In this document: in pieces, positions 49,368 to 60,109 of the stretch | Layout: every line of letters begins with the position of its first letter | Numbering within the stretch: position 1 is the first letter of the stretch | NCBI GenBank assembly: GCA_964247055.1 | Contig: OZ176054.1 | Coordinates: 4,278,001 to 4,342,000 of the forward strand | Reading direction: 5' to 3' | DNA from: Paragordius varius | Taxonomy: Eukaryota > Nematomorpha | Length of the DNA: 64,000 nt | Made by a program: the position numbers and the translations under genes | The notes under the pieces: generated by a model | What the model was told of the DNA's origin: nothing | What the model saw: the letters and a program-made list of their open reading frames with translations, nothing else | Database searches by the model: none

Positions 49368-50774
49368 ATGGTAACATTATTATTTATAATTTTATTAGTC
49401 TCATAGAAAGTTTTCCGCTCCTCGCCATGGGAACATGGGGTTTTGTCCCAAAAAAAGGAGCAGACGTCATCGTGGCAAAGTCAAAGCTTTTCCCAAAGAT
49501 GACCCAAAAAAACCAGTTCATTTGACTGCATTTTTGGGGTACAAAGCTGGCATGACGCACATAGTTAGAGAAGTCGATAAACCAGGATCAAGTTAAAATG
49601 TATACTTATTTGCAGAGGTAAATAAAAAAGAAGTCGTGGAGGCTGTCACGATAATTGAAACACCTCCTGTTGTAGTCTTTGGATTAGTTGGATATATTGA
49701 TACACCTAGAGGGTTGAGAACCTTCAAAACTATTTTTGCTGAACATGTCAGCGAAGAATGTAAAAGACGATTTTATAAAAATTGGTAATAACATTTTTTA
49801 ATATTTAGGTATAAGTGTAAAAAGAAGGCCTTTTCGAAATATTCCTTGAAATGGCAAGATGATTTGGGGAAAAAAGAAATTCACCAAGACTTAGAAAAGA
49901 TTAAGAAATATTGCACTGTTGTCAGAGTTTTGGTCCATACTCAAGTATTTGACTTTCTTAAAATTTTAAGATGAAACTGTTGAGGAAAGGTCAGAAAAAG
50001 GCCCATATTATGGAAATTCAAGTAAATGGAGGAACCATTGCTGATAAAGTTGATTGGGCTCAACAACATTTTGAGCAACGTATCCCTGTTCAATCCGTAT
50101 TTAACCCTGATGAAATGATTGATGTTATTGGCATAACTAAAGGGCATGGGTTCAAAGGTGTAACTTCGCGTTGGCACACCAAAAAATTGCCCCGTAAAAC
50201 GCATAAGGGTCTTAGAAAAGTGGCTTGTATTGGGTCATGGCATCCAAGTCGTGTCCAATTTACTGTTGCCAGAGCTGGTCAAAAAGGCTATCATCATCGA
50301 ACGGAAGTGAATAAAAAAATTTATCGTATTGGAGCAGGTTAGTTTAATATACAATTAATTTTGTAGCAATTCACAAAAAGGATGGTAAACTTATTAAGAA
50401 TAATGCATCCACGGAATTTGATTTAACCGATAAATCTATCACACCTATGGTAAATTATGATAGTTTAATGTTAAGGGTGGTTTTCCTCATTATGGTAATG
50501 TCGTGAATGATTTTATTATGATAAAAGGATGTGTAATGGGCACCAAAAAGCGCGTTATAACTTTGCGAAAGGTTTTTTTAATTATTAATATTTAAAGAGT
50601 TTAATTGCCCAAACGAATAGATCTGCTTTGGAGAAGATTAATTTGAAGTTTATCGATACTTCATCGAAGTTTGGCCATGGTCGTTTCCAAACACCGCAAG
50701 ACAAGATGGCATTTATGGTTATATTTTTTATTTATATTTAGGGTCCATTAAAGAAACACGCAGTGGCAGCTTAA
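49368..50774 (+). CDS. RPL3: Ribosomal protein L3 (uL3), nine exons
   Basis: Large-subunit protein near the peptidyl-transferase centre. Exons: 49368-49370 (ATG alone), 49399-49591, 49616-49784, 49809-49944, 49971-50337, 50367-50449, 50476-50571, 50598-50717, 50742-50774. All phases agree and give 399 aa (human 403). Conserved blocks include [65 protein letters not shown] with the functionally key histidine, [12 protein letters not shown] and [20 protein letters not shown]. All eight introns are 24-29 bp. The first follows the start codon directly, where vertebrate RPL3 also has an intron, so the position is ancient and only the length has shrunk. The C-terminal tail is a little shorter than in human. 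Confidence 0.97.
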
Positions 50775-50786
50775 ATTCATATATTT

Positions 50787-50796
50787 AATAAATAAA
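50787..50796 (+). terminator. RPL3 polyadenylation signal
   Basis: aataaataaa, two overlapping signals beginning 13 bases after the stop codon; the 3' UTR is therefore very short. Confidence 0.6.
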
Positions 50797-50990
50797 TCCT
50801 ATGTTGCTATAATTTACTTTAAAATTTTATATGATATAAGGGTCACATTTTTAAATTGTTACAGAGCCAGTATAAGTTCTGTGTTTTATTACAATTAATA
50901 TTTTCATTATTGATCACGGTACTCAATGAGTTTTTTTCCATGTTTTGCGGTTGTAGGCGTCTTTAATATCAATTTTTTGTTCCTCTAGAT

Positions 50991-51083
50991 CAGGTGCGTT
51001 CAACTCAAATTACGTAAAATTTTGTATATAAGATTTCTCGGGCTGCAAAAATATTTTGGAGGGCCGCGTGTTGGATACCCCTG
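50991..51083. mobile_element. Tiny hAT MITE, 93 bp
   Basis: Starts caggtgcgttcaactc and ends gtgttggatacccctg. The flanks ctctagat and atctagat agree in seven of eight bases and match the hAT target pattern nTCTAGAn. An internal gggctgcaaaaat...ggagggccgcg block is typical of hAT ends. Confidence 0.75.
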
Positions 51084-51091
51084 ATCTAGAT

Positions 51092-52405
51092 ATATATAAA
51101 ATATTGTTTTCATACTTAATAATATTTTGGTTAACAGCTTATGAAATTCATGTCTGGTTAATTTTTAAAATTTTGTTAAATACTTTTTCCCATAAAATAT
51201 GCTCAGCCATAATATTCGGTGAGGTAACGTTTTATTTTCTAATACCATCTTATGAAGAGCAATCTCCTTTGTAAGCACTGAATTTTTTTAATGAAAGAGT
51301 AATTAAATTTTTTATCATTAGAGTTGAACGTTTCAACACCATGTTATATTCTTTTTTATATTTTATTGTCGTCCATGTATTGGAATCATGAGTTGATTTT
51401 ATTTCTCTCTTTATATTCATTTTTGTTATGAGTTTTGTTTTGGTTATGTTTGACTAATTTGTATTTTCCTTAGCTCGTACTCTTTTTAATGGTTAGCTTA
51501 TATCTCCTTGATTTAGTAAACCAACGAGTTTTAGGCCAAAAACAAATGATTCTATAGAAGTTAAAGGGCTTTTAACCAGACTCAAAAAAGTGGAACTGGA
51601 ACGGGTTGGTTCTTTAAAAACTTAGTGCTTCTGAACCTGTTTTGATATAACTGACTCACGTTGGTTCCAAAATATATTTATAATTTTTTTATTTTTGGGA
51701 AAATAAAATATATACTATTATTTTTTTTTGGATGAAATGCTGAAAAAAGGGTAATGAAGTATATTATCATCTATTATCAAGTTTTTAAGAAGAGTTTTAT
51801 TGATAAAAATTATTAACTAAACAAATTCATGGTCAAACTACTCAAATTTAAAGTTGAAAATAAAAAAAACTTGCATGGTACGGCTTTCATACGGTTGTTT
51901 AATTATATAAATCAGGATGAGCCGTATTTCCCGACGTTTTTAATATATTGCCTGACGGAAGAAAAGGGTATCGTTAAATTTTTCTGGTGTCTTTAAAAAA
52001 TTAAAGATTATTATTTTTTATAATTTTGACGGGGATACAATCATCTGCATTAATAACATATCCTTTGTTAACGCATTTGTACAGCAGCATTTGTAAATGG
52101 TGGTCAGCCATAATATTTTCTCAAAAAGCGCATTATATATCGCGCATCTAAAACGTACCGGCATAAACACAGCATTTTTGATGTATTCTTGTTTTTACAA
52201 ACAGGACAAAAAAAACTTTAATATATAAAAAATTATGTTTTCTTCCTCTATATGAAAAAAATATATAGTACAAAGTGGCTCTTAAAATTTTGAAACTTGA
52301 CCTGCTCCTGAGCAGCTGGATCTGAGTTGGTTTCCTGCAATAAACAAAAAATTTTGCTAATATATAATTATATCATTTTATTTTGGAGCCATTGCTCTAC
52401 TTTGG
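51092..52405. other. AT-rich stretch after RPL3
   Basis: No supported gene. It has ggaactggaacgggttggtt at 51592, one of the recurring GGAACC-type patches. Minus-strand frames at 52215-51990 (CPVCKNKNTSKMLCLCRYVL; MADHHLQMLLYKCVNKGYVI) look somewhat protein-like but match nothing I know. Confidence 0.4.
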
Positions 52406-52973
52406 TAGGGTGACCAGACGTCCCGCATCCCGCTACGTTTTTGAAATGTCCCGCTTTTTCACGATTATATAAAATAATTTTTAAATACATTTATTTTTTA
52501 TAAAATATTTATTTTTTTTATCCGTTTAAATTTTTTATCATTAGTTTATATCAATTTTAAATTAAAATTTACTTTTAAATTAATATTTATATTTTACAAA
52601 TTTATATCATATGAATATACACTTTTCTTCCTACTCCTACTGCCAACGATATCAAAAAGACAAAGTAATATCACAAATTGGTAGCTTATACGTGTACTCC
52701 AGAAAATAAAACTAATATTACAGTCATGTAGACTTTATATTGTTAAAGATTTACTTTTTTTCGTTAATTGGGTATTAATATTTGGTAAAGAATTTAAAAC
52801 AAGAGCAATATGGTATTACCATATCATATTTTTTAAAAAATAAAGAATGGGGGAAGGGCGTCAGAAATCTTTGGTAAAAAATGAAAATCTTAAATATTGT
52901 TTAAGGGGAATGGTAATATTTTTAATTTTTTGCAAAATTTTATATATTAATTTTTTTGATAAAATTTTTATAT

Positions 52974-53391
52974 TTAACACCTAGATTCGAATTGGGGTAT
53001 CTAAATATACCCCAGACTAAATTTGAGTTAAGATTTTTAAAAAACTAGTGAACGAAACGGTCCAAATTTAAATTTATGCTTCTTTCCTAATAAAAATTAT
53101 ATAAATATGCCAAAATATCTAAAATTTTGTTTTGAAAAAAAAGTTCCATGTCAAACAACTTCGACGCCATTTTTATTATACAAAATATTTGCAAAATGTC
53201 GTCTTCATTTAGTGGTAAGGGTAAAATTAAAGCTAATTTTTTATTTAAATCTCATCTAGTATTGATAGAAATAGAAAAAGCGATTTATATTGTATTATAT
53301 TACAATTTTACCATTGCTCACATGTCAGGTTGACTAAATTTTTACCTTTTGGTTTTAGCTTAAAAATGAACGTGTTGTATCCAAGTGTTAA
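52974..53391 (+). mobile_element. TTAA-bounded MITE, copy 6, internally deleted
   Basis: Starts ttaacacctagattcgaatt and ends gtgttgtatccaagtgttaa. The region with the second hairpin is deleted (418 bp against 580). It lies inside the TA-flanked element and is the youngest layer of the nest. Confidence 0.8.
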
Positions 53392-53569
53392 ACAAATAAA
53401 ATTAACCTCTAAAATATAGATTTTTATGTATAGGTAAAAAAAAATATTTATTATAATTTTTTAATAGGATCTCACAATAAATAAAATAAACATATAACGG
53501 ATAAAATATAAAGATGTAATGAATTGTGTGTATATATAAGGGAAAACATAGGAAATGAATATGGATTGG

Positions 53570-54125
53570 ATAATTTATTGAGAATTTCATCGACAGCAAT
53601 TCACAATCACTATCGAGGATTGTTTTAACCTGCCCAACTAGACATTTATTACATTTCGTTTTCCTACCCTTTTTCAATGGCTCTTTCTCTATTCCCAGAG
53701 TCATGCTTCGTCTCATAGCATTTATGGAACTTATAGACATGTCTAAATTATCTACAAAATGACAAGCGATAATTCGTAATTCTTGGTATTCCCGAAAATT
53801 TTATAGGCCTTAGACTTTTTTTCATCTGACCAAAAATTATATTCTAAAATTAACAAAAACGGTACTTTTCCTTTTTCCTCTACCGTTTAATGAAGTTGTC
53901 ATATTTTCATTCCCGATCTCATTAACACCTAAATTCTAAATGAAAAAAAAACCATCGTCAGGCACAATATTTTGTGTGGGTCTTATATTTTCGTCAACAT
54001 AATCTGAATCTAACATTATAAAGGAAAAAAATACCCGCAATACCAGGGTTACATCCTAACGAAATTGGATCAAATTGATTATTTAATATAGCATCTATCG
54101 TAAAAAACCCTTTTATCGTTCCCAT
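53570..54125 (-). pseudogene. Unknown gene fragment with tiny introns, inside a transposon
   Basis: I do not recognise the product. Read on the minus strand from ATG at 54125, removing GT...AG introns of 34 bp (54043-54010), 24 bp (53952-53929) and 22 bp (53865-53844) gives one frame: MGTIKGFFTIDAILNNQFDP, then an acidic stretch (SDYVDENIRPTQNIVPDD), then GRGKRKKYNFWSDEKKSKAY. After a one-base shift near 53795 it continues EYQELRIIACHFVDNLDMSI, SSINAMRRSMTLG, EPLKKGRKTKCNKCLVGQ and DCELLSMKFSINYP, then fades. There is a CNKC zinc-ribbon-like pair in a basic context. It may be the element's own protein or a captured host gene. The coding reading is inferred; splicing is not proven. Confidence 0.45.
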
Positions 54126-54401
54126 ATCAAAACAAAAAAAATTATAATTGAGAAAAATTACGATTTTCCTAACCCTTTTATACAATAATTTTAAGTGAAG
54201 GGTTAGTAGTAAGTGTATTTTCATTTTTTACCAAAGATTTCCGACGCCCGTCCCCTTCATTTTTTACTTTTTTAAAGAATATGATATGGTATAACCATAT
54301 TGCTCTTGTTTTTATATTCTTTACCAAATATTAATACTCAATTAACGAAAAAAAGTAAATCTTTAACAATATAAAGTCTACATGACTGTAGTTTAAAAAT
54401 A

Positions 54402-56063
54402 TGAGAAAGAGATAAATTCAACGACGAATTAATAAAAAAAACTTTTTATCAAAAAAACGAAGAATGAATCATTTGTTAAATGTTCTTTATGCGAAAGATA
54501 TTTCACCCGAGCACATGGCGGCAAGCATGATATTACAAAGCATATAAAAAAACACAGAAACATAAAAATGCGTTTTATCTTTTCACGCCGTTAATCATAA
54601 TCATTCCTTTAGATCTATGAATTGTACCTCACAGGTTATTCGTACCTTATTCAATAAAAATTGCATGTGCCCGTGGCTGAAGCCATTGTATGCAATGAAT
54701 GTCCTTTCGCCACATGCATTTTCTGAAATACAAAAAGATTTGCTGAAAATTAAACAAAATATTTCCCACTTTAATAAGATATTTTGATCCAGAAACGGAG
54801 AAAAAATTAAAATTTAAGATTTTATTTCTCTACCCCGTGAAAATTCCGATATAATTTTTACAATAATGAATATTCTAGAAAAAAATAATTTAAAAGACAA
54901 AATAATCGCATATTGCGCTGACAACACCAATACGAACTTCGGCAAAAAATATTTTTCACAAATTAGCAGATAATCTTAATCAAAACATTATTGGCGTTGG
55001 GTGTGCAGCGTATATAATACACAACGCTATTCAAACAGCTGCTGATTTGTTACCCCTAGATGTGGAAAATGTAGTTGTTAAAATATAATCCTATTTTTAT
55101 AATACACGGTACGCTTTGAAACTCTTAAGGAATTCTGGCAGAAGTTCAATATTAAAAAATACTGGGATATTGTAAAACTCGTAGGTTAGCTCTTCTGCCA
55201 GCTATCGAAAGAATTTTAAAATTGTATGATCCTTTAAAATCCTATTTTTTATCACAGGACAAATGTTCTACAATTTTGGAAAAGTTTTTTAAAAGTGATT
55301 CCTCAAAAATATGGTTAGAGTTCCTAGATAATAAAACTTTATTTTAAAATGTTATTAAATTGATAGAATGTGACAAAATTTCGCCAATCTTAACCAATGA
55401 AGTTAGTAACCTAAAATTCAATGTCAAATAACGTTATAACCATCCGCAATATTATAAATAATTTAGAAAAACAAGGCTCAATAAATCGCCAAGATATCCT
55501 GTGTACCATATAAAAATGTTTTTTACAAACTGTAAAGATTGGAAGACTGGACGGTGCAATTCAATAAAGTTTATCATTTTAATTGGATAACATTAAAACC
55601 AGAATTTAAATGGTGCGATATTAAAAAATCATTTATTTACATCTGCATCTCCCAAAAATTCCCAAAAAGAAATCTTTCAGAAAATGATCTTTTTTCTGAA
55701 GTATCATTAGTTAAAAAATATATGATTAATAAAAAACCTAAATTATGGACAACAGAAAACAGTAGAAAAGAAATGGTTAGAAGTATTTCATCATTTTGAA
55801 ACAAACTATGTTCCATACAATAATATTTTAAAAATTGTGGAATTTGCACTATCTTTACCTGGAACCAACGCTGCTACTGAGCGTGTTTTTTCCACAGTAA
55901 ATCAGGTGTGGACATCGGAAAAATCAAATATAGTTGTTGAAACTTTAAAGGCCATTTTATCTGTCAAATATAATTAAATAAATTTTTGCGAAGACTTCTA
56001 CAATAAAAAATGATGACAATCTGCTAAAACGCATTCACTCAAATAAAAAATATGCCAAAGAAT
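54402..56063 (+). pseudogene. hAT transposase, heavily broken, plus strand
   Basis: Follows the same protein as the copy at 30.2-32.1 kb: FNDELIKK at the start, a finger-region remnant (FTRAHGGKHDITKHIKK), the CTSQVIRTLFNK block, KIIAYCADNTNTNFG-like core, IIGVGCAAYIIHNAIQTAAD, then KNSLSLPGTNAATERVFSTV-type C-terminal region and KRIHSNKKYAKE. At least eight frame changes and stops are spread over it. It is an older or faster-decayed copy than its sister. Confidence 0.8.
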
Positions 56064-56224
56064 AAAATATTTTTTTATATTTATAATGTATTTGTGTTAA
56101 AAACAAATAAATATTGCAATAAATTTTTTGTATAAAATTTTTTAGCTGCACCCCTCCCCCCCATGCCCCCCCCCCCCTTTCTCAGATTTGTCCCGCTTTT
56201 TCCTTCAAAAATCTGGTCACCCTA

Positions 56225-56681
56225 TATTTTGGAGACTAAATTTTTTGAAAAGAATACAGGATGGGCTTTCACGAAACAAAAGCCTGTCAAACCCATATAA
56301 AAATCCAAAAAATTAAAATGCTGCTGGAGCTAATTCTCGATATTTGGCTATAGCGTGCGAATGGCAAAACGTTTGAAATTTTATTATATAGCTAGCACGT
56401 GATAAAGATAAAACTAGGGCTAAGAACCGGCCAAAACCGGAACTGACCAGCTTAAGAATTTAACATGGAACCAGGGTTCCTTAAAAATTTAACGCTTTTC
56501 ATTATTTGATTTGCACACTACATTTTTATTGTAGTAAGAACTAAAATATCAACATTGTAAATTAAATCATAATTTATGAACATTTGAATAACCAGTAGAA
56601 GTACAAAGTTTTGTAATATGGTATTAGCTATGGAAGATATCCTTTATAACTTTAAAAAGAATTTTACCCTTCGTGTTGTCA
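56225..56681. other. AT-rich spacer
   Basis: No gene seen. It contains gaaccggccaaaaccggaac and ggaaccagggttcc at 56424-56478, another of the recurring GGAACC patches. Confidence 0.4.
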
Positions 56682-56689
56682 GACTACTC

Positions 56690-57027
56690 CAGGGGTGTAC
56701 CGAGGGGGGCAAGGAAGTGCTCATGCCCCGGGCGTCGTTATTTAGGGGCGCCTAAATGATTTTTTAAAATTAAATTTTAATTATGCAAAGAACTTTCAAA
56801 TGAGATTTTTCAGCAATTTAGGTAATAATCCCTATAAATACTCTATTATTCAGCTAATTAGTACCATTGAATAAATTTAGTATCATATAAATATATATAT
56901 ATATATATGACTTGTCTTATCCATGGTGTTTAGGTTACAACGTTTGTATTTTTTTATTAAATTATTTTATTGGCTATAACATAAAAGTTTTATGCCCCGG
57001 GCGCCTCAAATGCTCGGTGGGCCACTG
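56690..57027. mobile_element. Non-autonomous hAT element, 338 bp, TSD gactactc
   Basis: Starts caggggtgtaccgagggg and ends ctcggtgggccactg. The octamer gactactc flanks both sides perfectly (56682-56689 and 57028-57035). The subterminal atgccccgggcg is inverted near the other end. No coding sequence. Confidence 0.9.
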
Positions 57028-57119
57028 GACTACTCACATCTGAAAATATATAATTCAGCATGAAAAAGTTTCTTTCTAAGTTGTGAGCCATAATATGTGT
57101 GGCTAATATAACCTTACAT

Positions 57120-57200
57120 GATAAAATTTTTATATTTTTAAATTTTTGGCCAAAAAAATCTTGCGCATGCGGCCCGTGGTCCATGGTTTGAATACCACTG
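57120..57200. mobile_element. Single hAT terminus
   Basis: gcggcccgtggtccatgg then tttgaataccactg is, as its complement, cagtggtattcaaaccatgg, a typical hAT end. Its partner was not found. Confidence 0.45.
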
Positions 57201-57729
57201 ATATATAGTGTGGCTCATTTTTTCCGTTATTTATGGGTATTTAATAAGGTTGTTCTTAACCTTTAGAATAAAAATATCTACGCATATAATTATCTCCGTG
57301 GTTTTCATTTGTCAAAGTGGATATGCAAAAAATTTAACATGGTAATCATTTTAATTGAATACGAGAAAAAATGTTATCATATGATCAATTTTAGAAAAAT
57401 ATTTAAACAAATTTTAAAATTAAGGCGCTCATTCCATTTTTATTTTTTTATCCGTCCTTATGCTGTTTTTAATTGCTGTTTAAAATTTTTTAATCGCACC
57501 AATTTCCTTTGACTATTGCTAAGCTGCATTTTTTTATCTATGGCAAAACTATTTCCTTATAGTTTAATTTCATGTTTGGATGGCTTAAGGCGATATAAAT
57601 TTATCGGATGTATTTTTGCAGATTGTGTGAACAAAAATCCATATACTTTCAATGTTTTGACGATTTTTCGGGTTGTGAAGATTATTAATTATGTAATGTG
57701 AGGCTAAAATTATTATCGATATAATGAAC

Positions 57730-58000
57730 AAGTTGTTAACGAAATGTTTTTGGCTTCTTGGATCCTTGGAGTTTAATTCACAGTTTAGCAATTAAAAGGT
57801 TGTGATCGCTGTATCAGTCAGAGCCAGGATAACATTTAGCGTTTTTGAATGTGCTACAATATTTATCCATACCAATTATCAAATCAATTTGAATACGGTA
57901 TTTTTGGCAAAGTGAACGCCATGAGAGTCTTTTGGGTTTAAAAAAGGTGCGTAAAAAATTTACGATGGAAAAGCTGGAAATCGAATCCAAAAAACAATCA
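57730..58000 (-). mobile_element. BovB-like LINE endonuclease fragment, minus strand
   Basis: The minus strand gives NFLRTFFKPKRLSWRSLCQK then YRIQIDLIIGMDKYCSTFKN, and YSDHNLLIAKL followed by IKLQ, with one stop between. This is the end of an APE-type endonuclease (family form NT.F.KP.RR.WTW...NQIDYI..., ADCDSDHNLLIAK..IKL). Confidence 0.65.
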
Positions 58001-58279
58001 AAATTTTTTGCTTAAACAACAATTATAATTACAGAGGCCCATGAGAAACGCTGATAATTTGCTTGTTGGCCAAAATCTAATTTGGCACGATCACATATCC
58101 AACCTCTAAAAAACAAAAACCAAAATTTTTAATGAAAGTACCCAAAAAGATCCTTATTTGCTAAACGGAGTGGAGGGCTGTAAAACAATCGGCTATTGAA
58201 ACCTTTGGAAACCATAAAACACACCGGATATCCTTGACAATTTTTTTTATAAAATCTTAAAACGGAAAAAATCCTTAGG

Positions 58280-59290
58280 ATTGGGTTAAATCTATTTTGA
58301 TACCAATTCTAAAAAATGGAAATCCCGAAATCTGTAACCAAAATCAATAAAATCTTAATCTTTCAAAAGCGCCTTGAATCAATTTTAGAACCAGAAATAT
58401 CACTTACTCAAGCTGGTTTCCAAAACGGGCGAGGATATAGAGATATGAAAACTAACATGAGATGGATAATGGTGAAATACATAAAATTTAATAAGGAAAT
58501 TAATATGTGCTCTGCGGATTTTTCAATGGCATCCAACATAATCATATACTTTCATGGGGTAACTGATTTATGCGTGGTGAATGTGGGGTTTTATCAGGGC
58601 TGCGTCTTATCGCCTATTATGTTTAATGCGTATCTCGAATGCATAATGAGAAACTTAACTGATACATTCAGCATCCAGGTTGGAGGTTCTGATCTAACTT
58701 TTATTCAGTATGTAGACGTTACGGTTATCTTTGCAGTTTCTAAACTCATTAACGCTTATACAACTACATTTTGTAGATGAGTGTTAAAAAGATGGGTTGC
58801 ACATTAATCTTTCAAAAATAAAAATATACAAATCAACCCGAAAGTAGAAAACGCTTCAATAACTGTTAACGGGCATTCTATTGAAATAGTTAAAAAATAC
58901 ACATATCTCGGGAGTTTAATACGTGACGATAATAACAGTTCTTTCGAGATTATACCTAGAATCGTTATAACGGCCCCAAATAATTACAATAAAATTTGGG
59001 CGTCCCATGATGTAAACCTAAAATCTAAAATTTGACTCACAAATGCAATCATTTTTCCAACCTTTTTTTACGGGTGTGAATGTTGGGCCTTACAAAAATC
59101 CTACGAAATAATAAACTTCTTTGAACTTTGGATATGTGGAAAACTCCTGCAAATAAAATGGACGGAAAAATAACTATAATACAATTTTAAATAACAATCA
59201 CTAAATGCCACTGCTTGGAATATGCATCCGCACCAAACTATCCTACTTTGGCCACATTACACTGCGTCCACAAAGAAAATCCTGTTGAAA
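58280..59290 (+). mobile_element. BovB-like LINE reverse-transcriptase fragment, plus strand
   Basis: The plus strand has ILIPILKNGNPEICNQ, a long open stretch at 58316-58780 with LTQAGFQNGRGYRDMKTNMR, WIMVKYIKFNKEINMCSADF, GFYQGCVLSPIMFNAYLECI and FIQYVDVT (in place of the usual YADD), then after frame breaks ASITVNGHSIEIVKKYTYLG, FPTFFYGCECWALQKS and FFELWICGKLLQIKWT. Order and motifs match BovB/RTE reverse transcriptases. The palm region between the IDYSKAF and QGC motifs is shortened. It is dead by polymerase motif and frame. Confidence 0.8.
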
Positions 59291-59344
59291 TAATATTCTG
59301 ATAGGTAAATGTATCAAGATTATGGTGCTTTTGGTTTTGGCCCT

Positions 59345-59609
59345 TGTAGTAAATCAAGAAACCGTAAAACAATAAGATTTATTGAGATAAAATGCAAAAA
59401 CTAAACCACATACAGTTTGCGATGTTTATATACTTTTTGTGAATACAATATTTACATGTTAAGCCAAGGTAAAATAACTTGTGCAGGTTAAATACAAAAT
59501 TGATACAATCGTTTAACTCATATATAAAAGGTCATCAAAATGTATTCAAATCTAATATATAAATTGGTCTTGTCTAAGGTTAACTAACTTGATGTATTCT
59601 AATCTATCA
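59345..59609 (-). repeat. LTR of the Ty3/gypsy element (left on this strand)
   Basis: Begins tgtagtaaatcaag and ends attctaatctatca (TG...CA). This is the 3' LTR in the element's own direction. It matches the other LTR base for base as far as I can compare. Confidence 0.93.
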
Positions 59610-60109
59610 TATCTCCTTATCCAAATCCGAGCCGATCTGGTGCTTTTCTTTCCCTAAGAGGATATCTCCTTTCAGGTTCTTTCTCAGTTGTTATTTCCGT
59701 TCTTATTTCAACCTGGGTGTCTTTCTCGTTTTCTTTTTCTTTGCTTGGTTCCTCCCCCACCTCCCGATTATTGGTTGTCATCTCTTCATCTGTTTGGTTT
59801 ATCGTTACATTATCCTCCTCCTCAACGCCGTTCTCGACTCCGGTCGGCCGTAATTGATCCGCATGCTTGCGAAGTGTTCGATTTCCATCTTTAACCGTGT
59901 ACGAGAGTACCCCTGTTCTCTCCAAAATTATACCTTTTCTCCACCCTGAATTGATTTCATTCTTTATGTACACTTCTTCGTCCGGTCTAAAAATTTGATT
60001 AGGAATTATGTCGTCCTCTAATTGTTGTGCGGGTGTTTCCCTAACCCAAGAGAAGGGGGTATTAATTTGTCTTTTCAGAAATAAATTATACGGGCACTCT
60101 TTTGTGGCG

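Larger units (their letters stand above)
52721..54388 (-). mobile_element. TA-flanked DNA transposon with inverted repeats of about 170 bp
   Basis: Left end cagtcatgtagactttatat and right end its complement, each preceded outward by TA. The inverted match continues for about 170 bp through ttactttttttcgttaattg, aacaagagcaatatggt and aaatctttggtaaaaaatga. TA duplication and cag starts recall the Tc1/mariner superfamily, but such long repeats are unusual there and no DDE transposase is recognisable. The inside holds an unknown multi-exon reading frame on the minus strand and a MITE. Removing this element rejoins the hAT sequence on both sides. Confidence 0.8.
52406..56224 (+). mobile_element. 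hAT element carrying a nested transposon
   Basis: Ends are tagggtgaccagacgtcccg and, on the right, tccttcaaaaatctggtcac followed by ccta, the same family as the element at 29.2 kb. Flanks tactttgg and tattttgg agree in seven of eight bases. The hAT sequence is 52406-52720 plus 54391-56224; the middle is a later insertion. A C-run near 56154-56177 corresponds to the G-run at 29234 in the sister element, so the homopolymer is part of the family. Confidence 0.85.

Noticed and set aside
51990-52215. Possible zinc-binding peptide CPVCKNKNTSKMLCLCRYVL on the minus strand
   Set aside because: Short, broken by stops, and no family recognised; noted in the intergenic entry only.
53402-53570. C-terminal part of the 112-codon minus frame
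   Set aside because: After SINYP it becomes aromatic low-complexity sequence (IHFLCFPLYIHTIHYIF) typical of AT-rich non-coding DNA; only the upstream part was kept.
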